Positions 7,135-12,282 of a DNA stretch of 12,282 bases are shown here, piece by piece. The notes beneath the pieces were generated by a model. The model was not told where the DNA came from, searched no databases, and was given only the letters and a program-made list of their open reading frames with translations. Made by a program: the position numbers and the translations under genes. Source of the stretch: Nitrospinae bacterium RIFCSPLOWO2_12_39_16 (GTDB lineage: Bacteria; Nitrospinota; Nitrospinia; UBA9942). The DNA is taken from the NCBI GenBank assembly GCA_001805005.1, contig MHDO01000009.1, positions 1-12,282 on the forward strand, read 5' to 3'. Within the stretch, counting starts at the first letter, position 1; the number at the start of each line of letters is the position of its first letter.

Positions 7135-7647
7135 ATGGGTAAAGAGGTAATAATTGTTGTTGATATGTTAAGGGGGTTTCTTGAAAAAGGGCATCCCTTA
7201 TACTGCGGCAGCGAGTCAAGAATGATAATACCGAATGTAGTTTCTCTCCTAAATAATAAAAAGGATGCAGAGATAATATATGTCTGTGACAGCCATGAGG
7301 AGAATGACAGGGAATTCAAGATGTTTCCAAAACACTGTGTAAAGGGGAGTGTTGAATCGGAGATTATTGATGAGCTGAAACCTTTTAAAGGGACTGTAAT
7401 TCCAAAGACAAGATACAGTGGATTTTATAATACCCTTCTGGAAGACATCTTAAAAAAGATAAACCCAGATAAGGTTACAGTAGTTGGGGTCTGCACGGAT
7501 ATATGTGTGATGCACACTGTGGCAGACTTAAGGAACAGGGATTACAGTGTTGAAGTTCCTGTAAATTGTGTTTCATCATTTGATGCTGATAACCACAGGT
7601 TTGCATTAAAGCACATGGAGAAGGTTCTTGGGGCAAAGCTTGTATAA
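7135..7647 (+). CDS. nicotinamidase-like cysteine hydrolase (isochorismatase family)
   Basis: A 170-residue cytoplasmic isochorismatase-fold hydrolase. The catalytic triad is visible as D10 (IIVVDMLRGF), K91 (VIPKTRYSGF) and C124 (GVCTDICVMHT). D52 and H54 in CDSHEEND and H67 in FPKHCVKGS correspond to the zinc ligands of nicotinamidases, and the FPKHC-xxGS block is typical of them, so hydrolysis of nicotinamide to nicotinate for NAD+ salvage is the favoured role. Other isochorismatase-family amidases usually lack this metal triad. The protein is slightly shorter than E. coli PncA. It lies 50 bp after the TIM-barrel gene and may share its transcript. The start at 7135 is preceded by the G8 tract. 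Moderately sure of the substrate, very sure of the family. Confidence 0.88.
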   Translation: MGKEVIIVVDMLRGFLEKGHPLYCGSESRMIIPNVVSLLNNKKDAEIIYVCDSHEENDREFKMFPKHCVKGSVESEIIDELKPFKGTVIPKTRYSGFYNTLLEDILKKINPDKVTVVGVCTDICVMHTVADLRNRDYSVEVPVNCVSSFDADNHRFALKHMEKVLGAKLV

Positions 7648-7663
7648 GAGAGTTGTTAAGCCT

Positions 7664-7696
7664 ATAAAGTTATAAAGCAAGAGGGAAAAACTTTAT
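7664..7696. repeat. inverted repeat ATAAAGTT / AACTTTAT with a partial direct copy
   Basis: ATAAAGTT (7664-7671) and AACTTTAT (7689-7696) are perfect 8-bp inverted copies with a 17-nt loop, and a second ATAAAG follows the left arm directly. The stem is AT-rich and has no U tract after it, so it is a weak terminator candidate. The 94-bp gap 7648-7741 otherwise shows no convincing promoter. Confidence 0.4.
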
Positions 7697-7750
7697 GAAC
7701 TTCGTCTATTTCTATTCTACTGGTTTCACGCATTTTTTAGGATGAATATA

Positions 7751-8500
7751 ATGCAAAAACTATTTTTTCTATTTCTATTAATCTTACTTCAGCCTTTGCT
7801 GTCTTATGCCGCTGGGACAGATTTAAAACCTTCTGAGTTAAAGACAATTATTATAGACCCCGGACATGGAGGCTCAGATAAGGGAGGGGAAGGAAGTGAC
7901 GGCATATTGGAGAAGGATGTAGCATTGCAGATTTCTCAATCTTTAAAAAATAAGATAATAGGCAGGATAAAGTTGAATGCTGTTATGACGAGGGATAAAG
8001 ACTATGATGTGCCATTGGAAAAAAGGGTCACCATTGCAAATACAAGCAACGGCGACCTATTTATAAGTATCCATACAGGCTCGGCGTATAGCGATGAAAT
8101 AAGCGGTATCTGGATTTATTACATGGACTATGAAGCGGGTGGGGATGAATTCGGTGAGATTGATACGGATGATATAGAGGATGAAAAAAAAGATGTAGAT
8201 ATGATTTTAAAAGATATGGCGCGCTCGTCTTATGTAAATGAAGGGACAAGATTGTCAGAACTGTTTCAAAAAAACCTGACAGATATTATTCCCGATCAGA
8301 AACTCATCTTAAAACCTGCACCGATTTCAATCCTGAAAGATGTGAATATGCCTTCAGTTTTGATTGAGGTTGGAAATATAACAAATAGTGAAGATGTTAA
8401 GAGGATGATGGATAAGGAATATATAAACAAGATTGCCGATGCCATATTAAACAGCATAAAAGACTACAGCAGAGTTAATGGAAGGGAAAGTTTGAAGTGA
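7751..8500 (+). CDS. secreted N-acetylmuramoyl-L-alanine amidase (Amidase_3)
   Basis: It cleaves the amide bond between N-acetylmuramic acid and the stem peptide of peptidoglycan. Counting from the ATG at 7751 it has 249 residues: a signal peptide (1 to about 20, MQKLFFLFLLILLQ then SYAAG) and one zinc-dependent Amidase_3 domain. Zinc and catalytic residues are visible: H39 (IIIDPGHGG), E54 (LEKDVAL), H108 (ISIHTGSA) and E206 (SVLIEVGNITN). The common HANA of the family is HTGS here, and an acidic insert (about 130-150, GEIDTDDIEDEKKD) lengthens the loop over the active site. The ATG at 7751 has AGGA 8 nt upstream (7739-7742); the ATG at 7742, three residues longer, leaves no room for that site. 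It overlaps the next gene by 4 bp (GTGA). No AMIN or SPOR domain is present. Confidence 0.88.
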   Translation: MQKLFFLFLLILLQPLLSYAAGTDLKPSELKTIIIDPGHGGSDKGGEGSDGILEKDVALQISQSLKNKIIGRIKLNAVMTRDKDYDVPLEKRVTIANTSNGDLFISIHTGSAYSDEISGIWIYYMDYEAGGDEFGEIDTDDIEDEKKDVDMILKDMARSSYVNEGTRLSELFQKNLTDIIPDQKLILKPAPISILKDVNMPSVLIEVGNITNSEDVKRMMDKEYINKIADAILNSIKDYSRVNGRESLK

Positions 8501-9066
8501 GAAGATATATCTTTATATTAATACTATTAATTATCGGCATAGGAGGATATTTTTATCTTATTGAAAGGCATGTGGAGAAATCTGCTCCTCCGGAAACAAG
8601 AGGTAAAAGTAATATTGTACTCTATTTTTCGTCAAATGATGAGGAATATCTCGTGCCAGAATTTAGGCAGATAAATTTAAGCAGGCATATTGAGGGACAG
8701 ATATTAGAAGTTATGGAAGAGCTTATAAAAGGCTCCACGGTTCAACAGCCTGATAACGGAAAAGAACTGGTTAATGTTATACCTGAAGGGGCAAGGGTTA
8801 ATGGGGCAAGACTTGGAGAAGACGGGACTTTGTTTTTAGATTTCAGCAAAGAATTAAAGGAGAGGCACCCCGGAGGAAGCTGGGCAGAGATGATGACTAT
8901 ATATTCCATTGTTGATACGATTATAAAAAATTTTCCTGATATAGAAAAGGTTAAAATACTTATTGAAGGTAAGGAGATTGAGACACTTGCAGGACATATT
9001 GATACCAGACTGCCATTGACTGAGAATAAAGATATTGTGAGAATTGATAATGAAAGAAAAAGATAA
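8497..9066 (+). CDS. membrane-anchored GerMN-domain protein
   Basis: A 189-residue protein with one N-terminal membrane anchor (about 4-22, YIFILILLIIGIGGYFYLI) and an outward-facing GerMN domain (about 39-175). Domain features seen: the first strand IVLYFSS, the EVMEELIKGS helix, the VIPEGARVNGARLGEDG-type stretch followed by LFLDFSKEL, and the late IDTRLPL. GerMN was named from spore germination proteins but is widespread next to amidases in non-sporulating Gram-negative lineages, where a cell-envelope role is assumed. There is no lipobox cysteine; the anchor looks like an uncleaved signal. The GTG start overlaps the amidase stop by 4 bp, and its end overlaps murI, so amidase, GerMN and murI are translated as a coupled group. 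Confidence 0.85.
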   Translation: MRRYIFILILLIIGIGGYFYLIERHVEKSAPPETRGKSNIVLYFSSNDEEYLVPEFRQINLSRHIEGQILEVMEELIKGSTVQQPDNGKELVNVIPEGARVNGARLGEDGTLFLDFSKELKERHPGGSWAEMMTIYSIVDTIIKNFPDIEKVKILIEGKEIETLAGHIDTRLPLTENKDIVRIDNERKR

Positions 9067-9886
9067 GCCAATAGGGATATTTGATTCAGGTGTGGGTGGG
9101 TTAACTGTTGTAAAGGAGGTTATCAGGCATCTGCCCAATGAGAGTATTATATACCTCGGTGATACAGCAAGGGTTCCTTATGGAATAAAATCACCTGAGA
9201 CTGTCATAAAGTATTCAAGACAGAATACAAATTTTCTAAAAGAAAGGGGAATAAAATTACTTGTTGCGGCTTGCAATACATCTTCTGCTGTAAGCCTTTC
9301 TATCTTGAGAGAAGAGACTGATATATCTGTTATTGGTGTTATTGAACCGGGTGCAAGGGCAGCAGTAAGGAATACAAAAACCGGAAATATTGGTGTTATA
9401 GGGACCGAGGCGACTATAAAGAGTGGTGCCTATGAGAAGGCAATAAATCAGTGGTCAGTGGTCAGTGGTCAGTGGTCAGGAAAAAAGATTGAGGTAGCTT
9501 CAAAGGCATGCCCCATGTTTGTGCCATTGGCTGAAGAAGGCTGGTTTGAGAATGAGGTTGCAGAGATGACTGCAGAGGTTTATTTAAGTGATTTCAGGGG
9601 GAAGAGAATCGATGTCCTTGTCCTTGGCTGCACTCATTATCCACTTTTAAAGAAGACCATACAAAAATCTGTTGGTAATAGGGTTATTTTGATAGACTCA
9701 GCAGAGGAGACTCCAAAAGAAATAGAGATATTGTTGAGAGAAAGGGGATTGCTTTCGGATGGCAAATCAAGATTCGTTGATTTTTATGTAACTGATAATC
9801 CTGAGAGATTTTCAAAGGTTGGAAAGGCATTTCTGGGCGAAAATGGACTCAGCAGATTATCTGCTGTGGATTTGAGCAATTATTAA
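9050..9886 (+). CDS. murI: glutamate racemase carrying an in-frame repeat insert
   Basis: It interconverts L- and D-glutamate without cofactor and supplies D-Glu for peptidoglycan stems. From the ATG at 9050 it has 278 residues. Seen are the N-terminal IGIFDSGVGGLTVV, LGDTARVPYG, the first catalytic cysteine C75 in AACNTSSA, VIEPGARAA, GTEATIKSGAY, ACPMFVPLAEEGW and the second catalytic cysteine C194 in LGCTHYPLL. Between the SGAYEKAI helix and the ACPMFVP strand, residues about 134-145 (QWSVVSGQWSGK) are encoded by four copies of a 7-bp repeat and are not part of the usual family sequence. The ATG overlaps the GerMN gene by 17 bp; a TTG 6 nt earlier at 9044 is in frame but less likely. Both cysteines are kept and the frame is intact, so it should be active. 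Confidence 0.95.
   Translation: MKEKDKPIGIFDSGVGGLTVVKEVIRHLPNESIIYLGDTARVPYGIKSPETVIKYSRQNTNFLKERGIKLLVAACNTSSAVSLSILREETDISVIGVIEPGARAAVRNTKTGNIGVIGTEATIKSGAYEKAINQWSVVSGQWSGKKIEVASKACPMFVPLAEEGWFENEVAEMTAEVYLSDFRGKRIDVLVLGCTHYPLLKKTIQKSVGNRVILIDSAEETPKEIEILLRERGLLSDGKSRFVDFYVTDNPERFSKVGKAFLGENGLSRLSAVDLSNY
9448..9478. repeat. murI: 7-bp tandem repeat (GTGGTCA, four perfect copies) inside murI
   Basis: Four identical GTGGTCA units (9451-9478) preceded by a partial unit TCA. Because 7 is not a multiple of 3, every forward frame reads the same heptapeptide cycle QWSVVSG without a stop, whereas the reverse strand contains TGA in every frame. Loss or gain of one or two units would break murI. 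Confidence 0.9.
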
Positions 9887-9901
9887 TTTAAGGGGGAAAA
9901 C

Positions 9902-10621
9902 ATGAGGATGGAAGAAAGAAAACCAAATGTAATGAGGAGGGTTAAGATTGTAAGGAATTTTATAAAACATGCAGAGGGATCGGCATTGATTGAGGTGGGA
10001 GATACGAGGGTGATATGCACTGCCACAGTTGAAGAAACAGTTCCATCTTTTTTGAGAGGCAAAGGCGAAGGGTGGGTTACTGCTGAATACTCAATGATTC
10101 CAAGGTCAGCCAGATCAAGGATAATTAGAGAGTCTTCAAGGGGAAAGATTGGAGGAAGGACACATGAGATACAAAGGCTTATCGGGAGGGCATTGAGGTC
10201 TGTTATAGATTTAAAATCACTGGGTGAGAGGACTATATGGATTGACTGCGATGTAATACAGGCAGATGGGGGAACCCGTACCACATCTATCACAGGAGCA
10301 TGTGTAGCACTTTATGATGCTCTTTGTCATATGAAAAGAGAAAAGATGATAACAGATATACCATTAAGGGATTTTGTAGCGGCTACCAGTGTGGGTATAG
10401 TCAATGGAAAGATGCTCCTTGACCTTAATTATGAGGAGGATTCAAGGGCTGATGTGGATATGAATGTGGTTATGACAGGGAGCGGTAAATTTATTGAAAT
10501 TCAGGGGACGGCAGAGAGGGTTCCATTTTCAAAAGATGATATGGATTCTCTGACAAAATTGGCAGTTAAGGGAATCAAGGAATTGATAAAGATACAGAAG
10601 TCAGTCATTGGAAGTCGATAG
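9902..10621 (+). CDS. rph: ribonuclease PH
   Basis: A phosphate-dependent 3'-5' exoribonuclease that trims tRNA and other RNA 3' ends in the cytoplasm as a hexameric ring. The 239 residues match the family length. Seen are FIKHAEGSALIE (20-31), FLRGKGEGWVTAEYSM (50-65), RGKIGGRTHEIQRLIGRALR (R86 in GGRT), the phosphate-binding ADGGTRTTSITGA (T125, R126), and catalytic D180 and D186 in EEDSRADVDM. The start at 9902 has AAGGGGGAA about 6 nt upstream and lies 15 bp after murI. The last residues and the TAG stop (10619-10621) fall inside a 7-bp repeat array, so the native C-terminus was probably replaced or trimmed by the repeat. Confidence 0.96.
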   Translation: MRMEERKPNVMRRVKIVRNFIKHAEGSALIEVGDTRVICTATVEETVPSFLRGKGEGWVTAEYSMIPRSARSRIIRESSRGKIGGRTHEIQRLIGRALRSVIDLKSLGERTIWIDCDVIQADGGTRTTSITGACVALYDALCHMKREKMITDIPLRDFVAATSVGIVNGKMLLDLNYEEDSRADVDMNVVMTGSGKFIEIQGTAERVPFSKDDMDSLTKLAVKGIKELIKIQKSVIGSR

Positions 10622-10684
10622 TCGATAGTCAGTAGTCAGATAAATATTTGACTTCCGACTGCTGACTTTTGACTATTGACTGAC
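10613..10684. repeat. inverted 7-bp repeat array between rph and rdgB
   Basis: The left arm is AGTCGAT, AGTCGAT, AGTCAGT, AGTCAGA (10613-10640). The right arm is GACTTCC, GACTGCT, GACTTTT, GACTATT, GACTGAC (10650-10684). AGTC cores face GACT cores, so a long, partly mismatched hairpin with a loop of roughly 12 nt can form, followed by TTTTT and the rdgB ATG. Weaker AGTC units extend left into rph (10599-10606). It provides the rph stop codon and removes any ribosome site before rdgB. Confidence 0.88.
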
Positions 10685-10689
10685 TTTTT

Positions 10690-11358
10690 ATGGAGCTTGT
10701 AATTGCTACAAAGAATAAAGGGAAGATAAGAGAAATTAGAGAGGCGTTGAAAGATGTCAACATAAAGGTTTCATCTCTTGATGAAATGGGATTGGATATT
10801 GAAATAGACGAGAATGGCAAGACATATAGTGACAATGCTGTAAAGAAAGCAATAGAAGTGGCAAAGGCATCAGGGAAGATTTCATTAGCAGATGATTCGG
10901 GGTTGGAAATTGATGCTTTGGGAGGAAAGCCGGGTATAAACTCATCTCGTTTTGCAGGGGCTGATGTAGATGATAGAGAGAAAAATCTAAAAGTCCTTGA
11001 AATGATGAAAGATGTTCCCCAAGGGAAGAGAGGCGCAAGATTTAGATGTGTAATAGTAATTGCAGAGCCTGAAGGAGGAATACATACATGCGAAGGTGTG
11101 TGTGAAGGAGAGATAGCAGAGGAAATCAGAGGAGATAAAGGTTTTGGATATGACCCTATTTTCGTTCCAACGCAAAGTACTGGAACGGGCAAAGAATACG
11201 GCAAGACCTTCGGAGAGCTTGGGTCTGAGGTAAAAAGCAGGATAAGCCATAGAGCAAAGGCAATTGAAAAGGCAAAGGAAATAATTACCTCTTTAAAATC
11301 CTGCCTCCCTTTACTCTTGTATGCTCCCCATCTTTTACGGTTATATTACCATTTATAA
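10690..11358 (+). CDS. rdgB: XTP/dITP diphosphatase (non-canonical purine NTP pyrophosphatase, HAM1/RdgB family)
   Basis: It hydrolyses XTP, dITP and ITP to monophosphates and keeps deaminated purines out of nucleic acids. Motifs seen: LVIATKNKGK (3-12), the catalytic ADDSGLEIDALGGKPGINSSRFAG (67-90, D68/D69), RGARFRCV (114-121), GFGYDPIF (151-158) and SHRAKA (186-191). The start is fixed by the conserved N-terminus, yet no ribosome site precedes it because the upstream DNA is repeat. Residues about 161-170 (TQSTGTGKEY) are an insert carrying a small DNA palindrome, between FVP and KTFGELG, which are normally only a few residues apart. The protein is 222 residues rather than the usual 195-205: about 25 residues from EIITSLKS on run antisense into the deacylase gene, so its natural stop seems lost. 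Confidence 0.93.
   Translation: MELVIATKNKGKIREIREALKDVNIKVSSLDEMGLDIEIDENGKTYSDNAVKKAIEVAKASGKISLADDSGLEIDALGGKPGINSSRFAGADVDDREKNLKVLEMMKDVPQGKRGARFRCVIVIAEPEGGIHTCEGVCEGEIAEEIRGDKGFGYDPIFVPTQSTGTGKEYGKTFGELGSEVKSRISHRAKAIEKAKEIITSLKSCLPLLLYAPHLLRLYYHL
11163..11187. repeat. rdgB: short palindrome (CGTTCCA / TGGAACG) inside rdgB
   Basis: CGTTCCA (11163-11169) and TGGAACG (11181-11187) are perfect 7-bp inverted copies around an 11-nt loop. They coincide with the extra residues of RdgB, so this looks like a small hairpin element inserted in frame. Confidence 0.65.
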
Positions 11359-12282
11359 TTACATATTCTATTCCTTTGGGATAATTTTTTGGAGATTTGT
11401 AAGTAGTGGTATCTGATATAGTATCAGGATTGAATATCACAAGGTCGGCAAAATATCCCTCTTTTATAATTCCTCTATCTTTTATACCGATTCTCTTGCA
11501 TGGAAATGAGGTCATTTTATAAATTGCAGTCGGAAGGTCAAACAGTTTTTCATCCCTGCAATATTTTCCTAATACTCTTGGGAAAGTGCCAAATGTCCGA
11601 GGGTGAGGAAACCCTAATCCTAATACCCCGTCAGTAGAGCGGGCGCCGCTGTCTGAGCCTATCATTACATAATCCTTTCTTAAAATTTTTTTCATATTAT
11701 CTTCGTTCATAGAAAAGTATATTGCATCAACCTCCATATTTTCCTCAATTAAGATATCAAAAATAAAATCTAATATTCCTCTTTTCTCACCCCATGCCCC
11801 ACGCCCCATGCCCCACGCCTCTTTTACACTCTTACCCTCTACACTCTTATTCTTATCTGTTACCACCTGAGAAATCATTACACTATCCCAGTAACCATCA
11901 GATGGATGCTTTTTTAATAGGTCATCCATTATATCAGTTCTTGCTTTGCTATCTTTAAGCCTCTCTATTGCCTTCTCCTTTCCACCATCAAAGACCCAAT
12001 CAGGCAATACTGCCTGAAGTCCTGTATTTGCAGCAGTGTAAGGATAGCGGTCACAGGTAATATCAATGCCATCATCAATAGCAGACTCAATCAGTTCAAA
12101 TACCCTGTCAAGTTTTCCCCAGTTCTCCTCACCGAATGTTTTTAAATGGGATATCTGAAGACGGACACCTGATACCCTCGCAATATCTATTACCTCTTCT
12201 ATGGACTCTATCAGCGTTCTCCCTTCACTCCGTATATGGGTTGTAAATATGCCTCCCCTTTTTGCTACAATTTTACATAAAT
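11285..12282 (-). CDS. N-acyl-D-amino-acid deacylase (D-aminoacylase, amidohydrolase superfamily), N-terminus outside the window
   Basis: It hydrolyses N-acyl-D-amino acids to D-amino acids and a carboxylate with zinc. The frame is open to the right edge (codons from 12280), giving the last 331 residues of a protein usually near 500. Seen, in visible-part numbering: THIRSEG with metal-type H15, ISHLK with H45, the DRYPYTAANTGL block (about 75-86), LPDWVFDGG, IGSDSG with D210 and the long diagnostic run FPHPRTFGTFPRVLGKY, MTSFP, DRGIIKEGYFADLVIF and the C-terminal VKGGRILKR. The H, H, D set matches metal and catalytic residues of D-aminoacylase. A TTG at 12007 is internal, not the start. Residues about 155-164 (AWGMGRGAWG) come from a GC-rich repeat. 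It converges on rdgB and overlaps its 3' end by 74 bp. Confidence 0.9.
   Translation of the reverse strand, partial: LCKIVAKRGGIFTTHIRSEGRTLIESIEEVIDIARVSGVRLQISHLKTFGEENWGKLDRVFELIESAIDDGIDITCDRYPYTAANTGLQAVLPDWVFDGGKEKAIERLKDSKARTDIMDDLLKKHPSDGYWDSVMISQVVTDKNKSVEGKSVKEAWGMGRGAWGEKRGILDFIFDILIEENMEVDAIYFSMNEDNMKKILRKDYVMIGSDSGARSTDGVLGLGFPHPRTFGTFPRVLGKYCRDEKLFDLPTAIYKMTSFPCKRIGIKDRGIIKEGYFADLVIFNPDTISDTTTYKSPKNYPKGIEYVIINGNITVKDGEHTRVKGGRILKR
11790..11817. repeat. GC-rich 7/14-bp tandem repeat inside the D-aminoacylase gene
   Basis: Two perfect copies of the 14-mer CCCCATGCCCCACG, which is itself a pair of heptamers CCCCATG and CCCCACG. The coding strand reads in frame through it as AWGMGRGAWG. 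Its G+C content is far above the surrounding AT-rich sequence. Confidence 0.88.

Noticed and set aside
7648..7741. Strong intrinsic terminator after the nicotinamidase-like gene
   Set aside because: The ATAAAGTT/AACTTTAT stem is AT-only apart from one pair, has a long loop and no following U tract.
9044..9052. TTG at 9044 as the murI start
   Set aside because: The ATG two codons later leads directly into the conserved N-terminus and is the more usual start.
8497..9066. GerMN protein as evidence of a spore former
   Set aside because: GerMN proteins next to amidases are common in non-sporulating bacteria, and no sporulation gene is seen here.
9448..9480. CRISPR-like array in murI
   Set aside because: The units are 7 bp with no spacers and sit inside an intact reading frame; no cas gene is near.
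11285..12007. Start of the D-aminoacylase at the TTG at 12007
   Set aside because: Conserved family sequence (DRYPYTA, ISHLK, THIRSEG) continues in the same frame to the window edge, so this is an internal codon.

Overview
The window is an AT-rich, gene-dense bacterial chromosome segment made of ordinary housekeeping and accessory metabolic genes. No phage, transposase, rRNA, tRNA or CRISPR locus is visible. The secreted cell-wall amidase, the membrane-anchored GerMN protein and the amidase-GerMN-murI-rph-rdgB order resemble uncultured Deltaproteobacteria/Nitrospirota-type genomes. That placement is only an inference; no marker here fixes the phylum.

Layout. (1) Positions 1-2009, minus strand: gltA (citrate synthase) followed by tilS (tRNA-Ile lysidine synthetase, cut by the window edge). 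(2) Positions 2220-6060, minus strand: a tightly packed operon read as zinc-ribbon protein, RDD membrane protein, class V aminotransferase, serA. The last two genes overlap as TAATG and probably carry out the first two steps of serine synthesis. (3) Positions 6061-6331: a divergent regulatory region with one plausible promoter on each strand and a nested palindromic repeat in the operon leader. (4) Positions 6332-7647, plus strand: a xylose-isomerase-like TIM-barrel protein and a nicotinamidase-like hydrolase. (5) Positions 7751-11358, plus strand: N-acetylmuramoyl-L-alanine amidase, GerMN protein, murI, rph and rdgB, with overlaps or short gaps between most of them. (6) Positions 11285-12282, minus strand: the C-terminal part of an N-acyl-D-amino-acid deacylase, converging on and overlapping rdgB.

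The most unusual content is not a gene system but a set of small repeats. Four arrays have a strict 7-bp period with four different unit sequences. Two of these lie in frame inside murI and the deacylase gene, one forms an inverted array spanning the rph stop and the SD-less rdgB start, and one lies just after the isomerase gene. A fifth element, a 7-bp-stem palindrome, sits in frame inside rdgB. Two further nested palindromes built on a 10-bp CRCAGAT-type unit bracket the serine operon. Their placement within conserved genes, exactly where the protein families lack residues, suggests insertion of short repeat DNA that has been tolerated as extra peptide.
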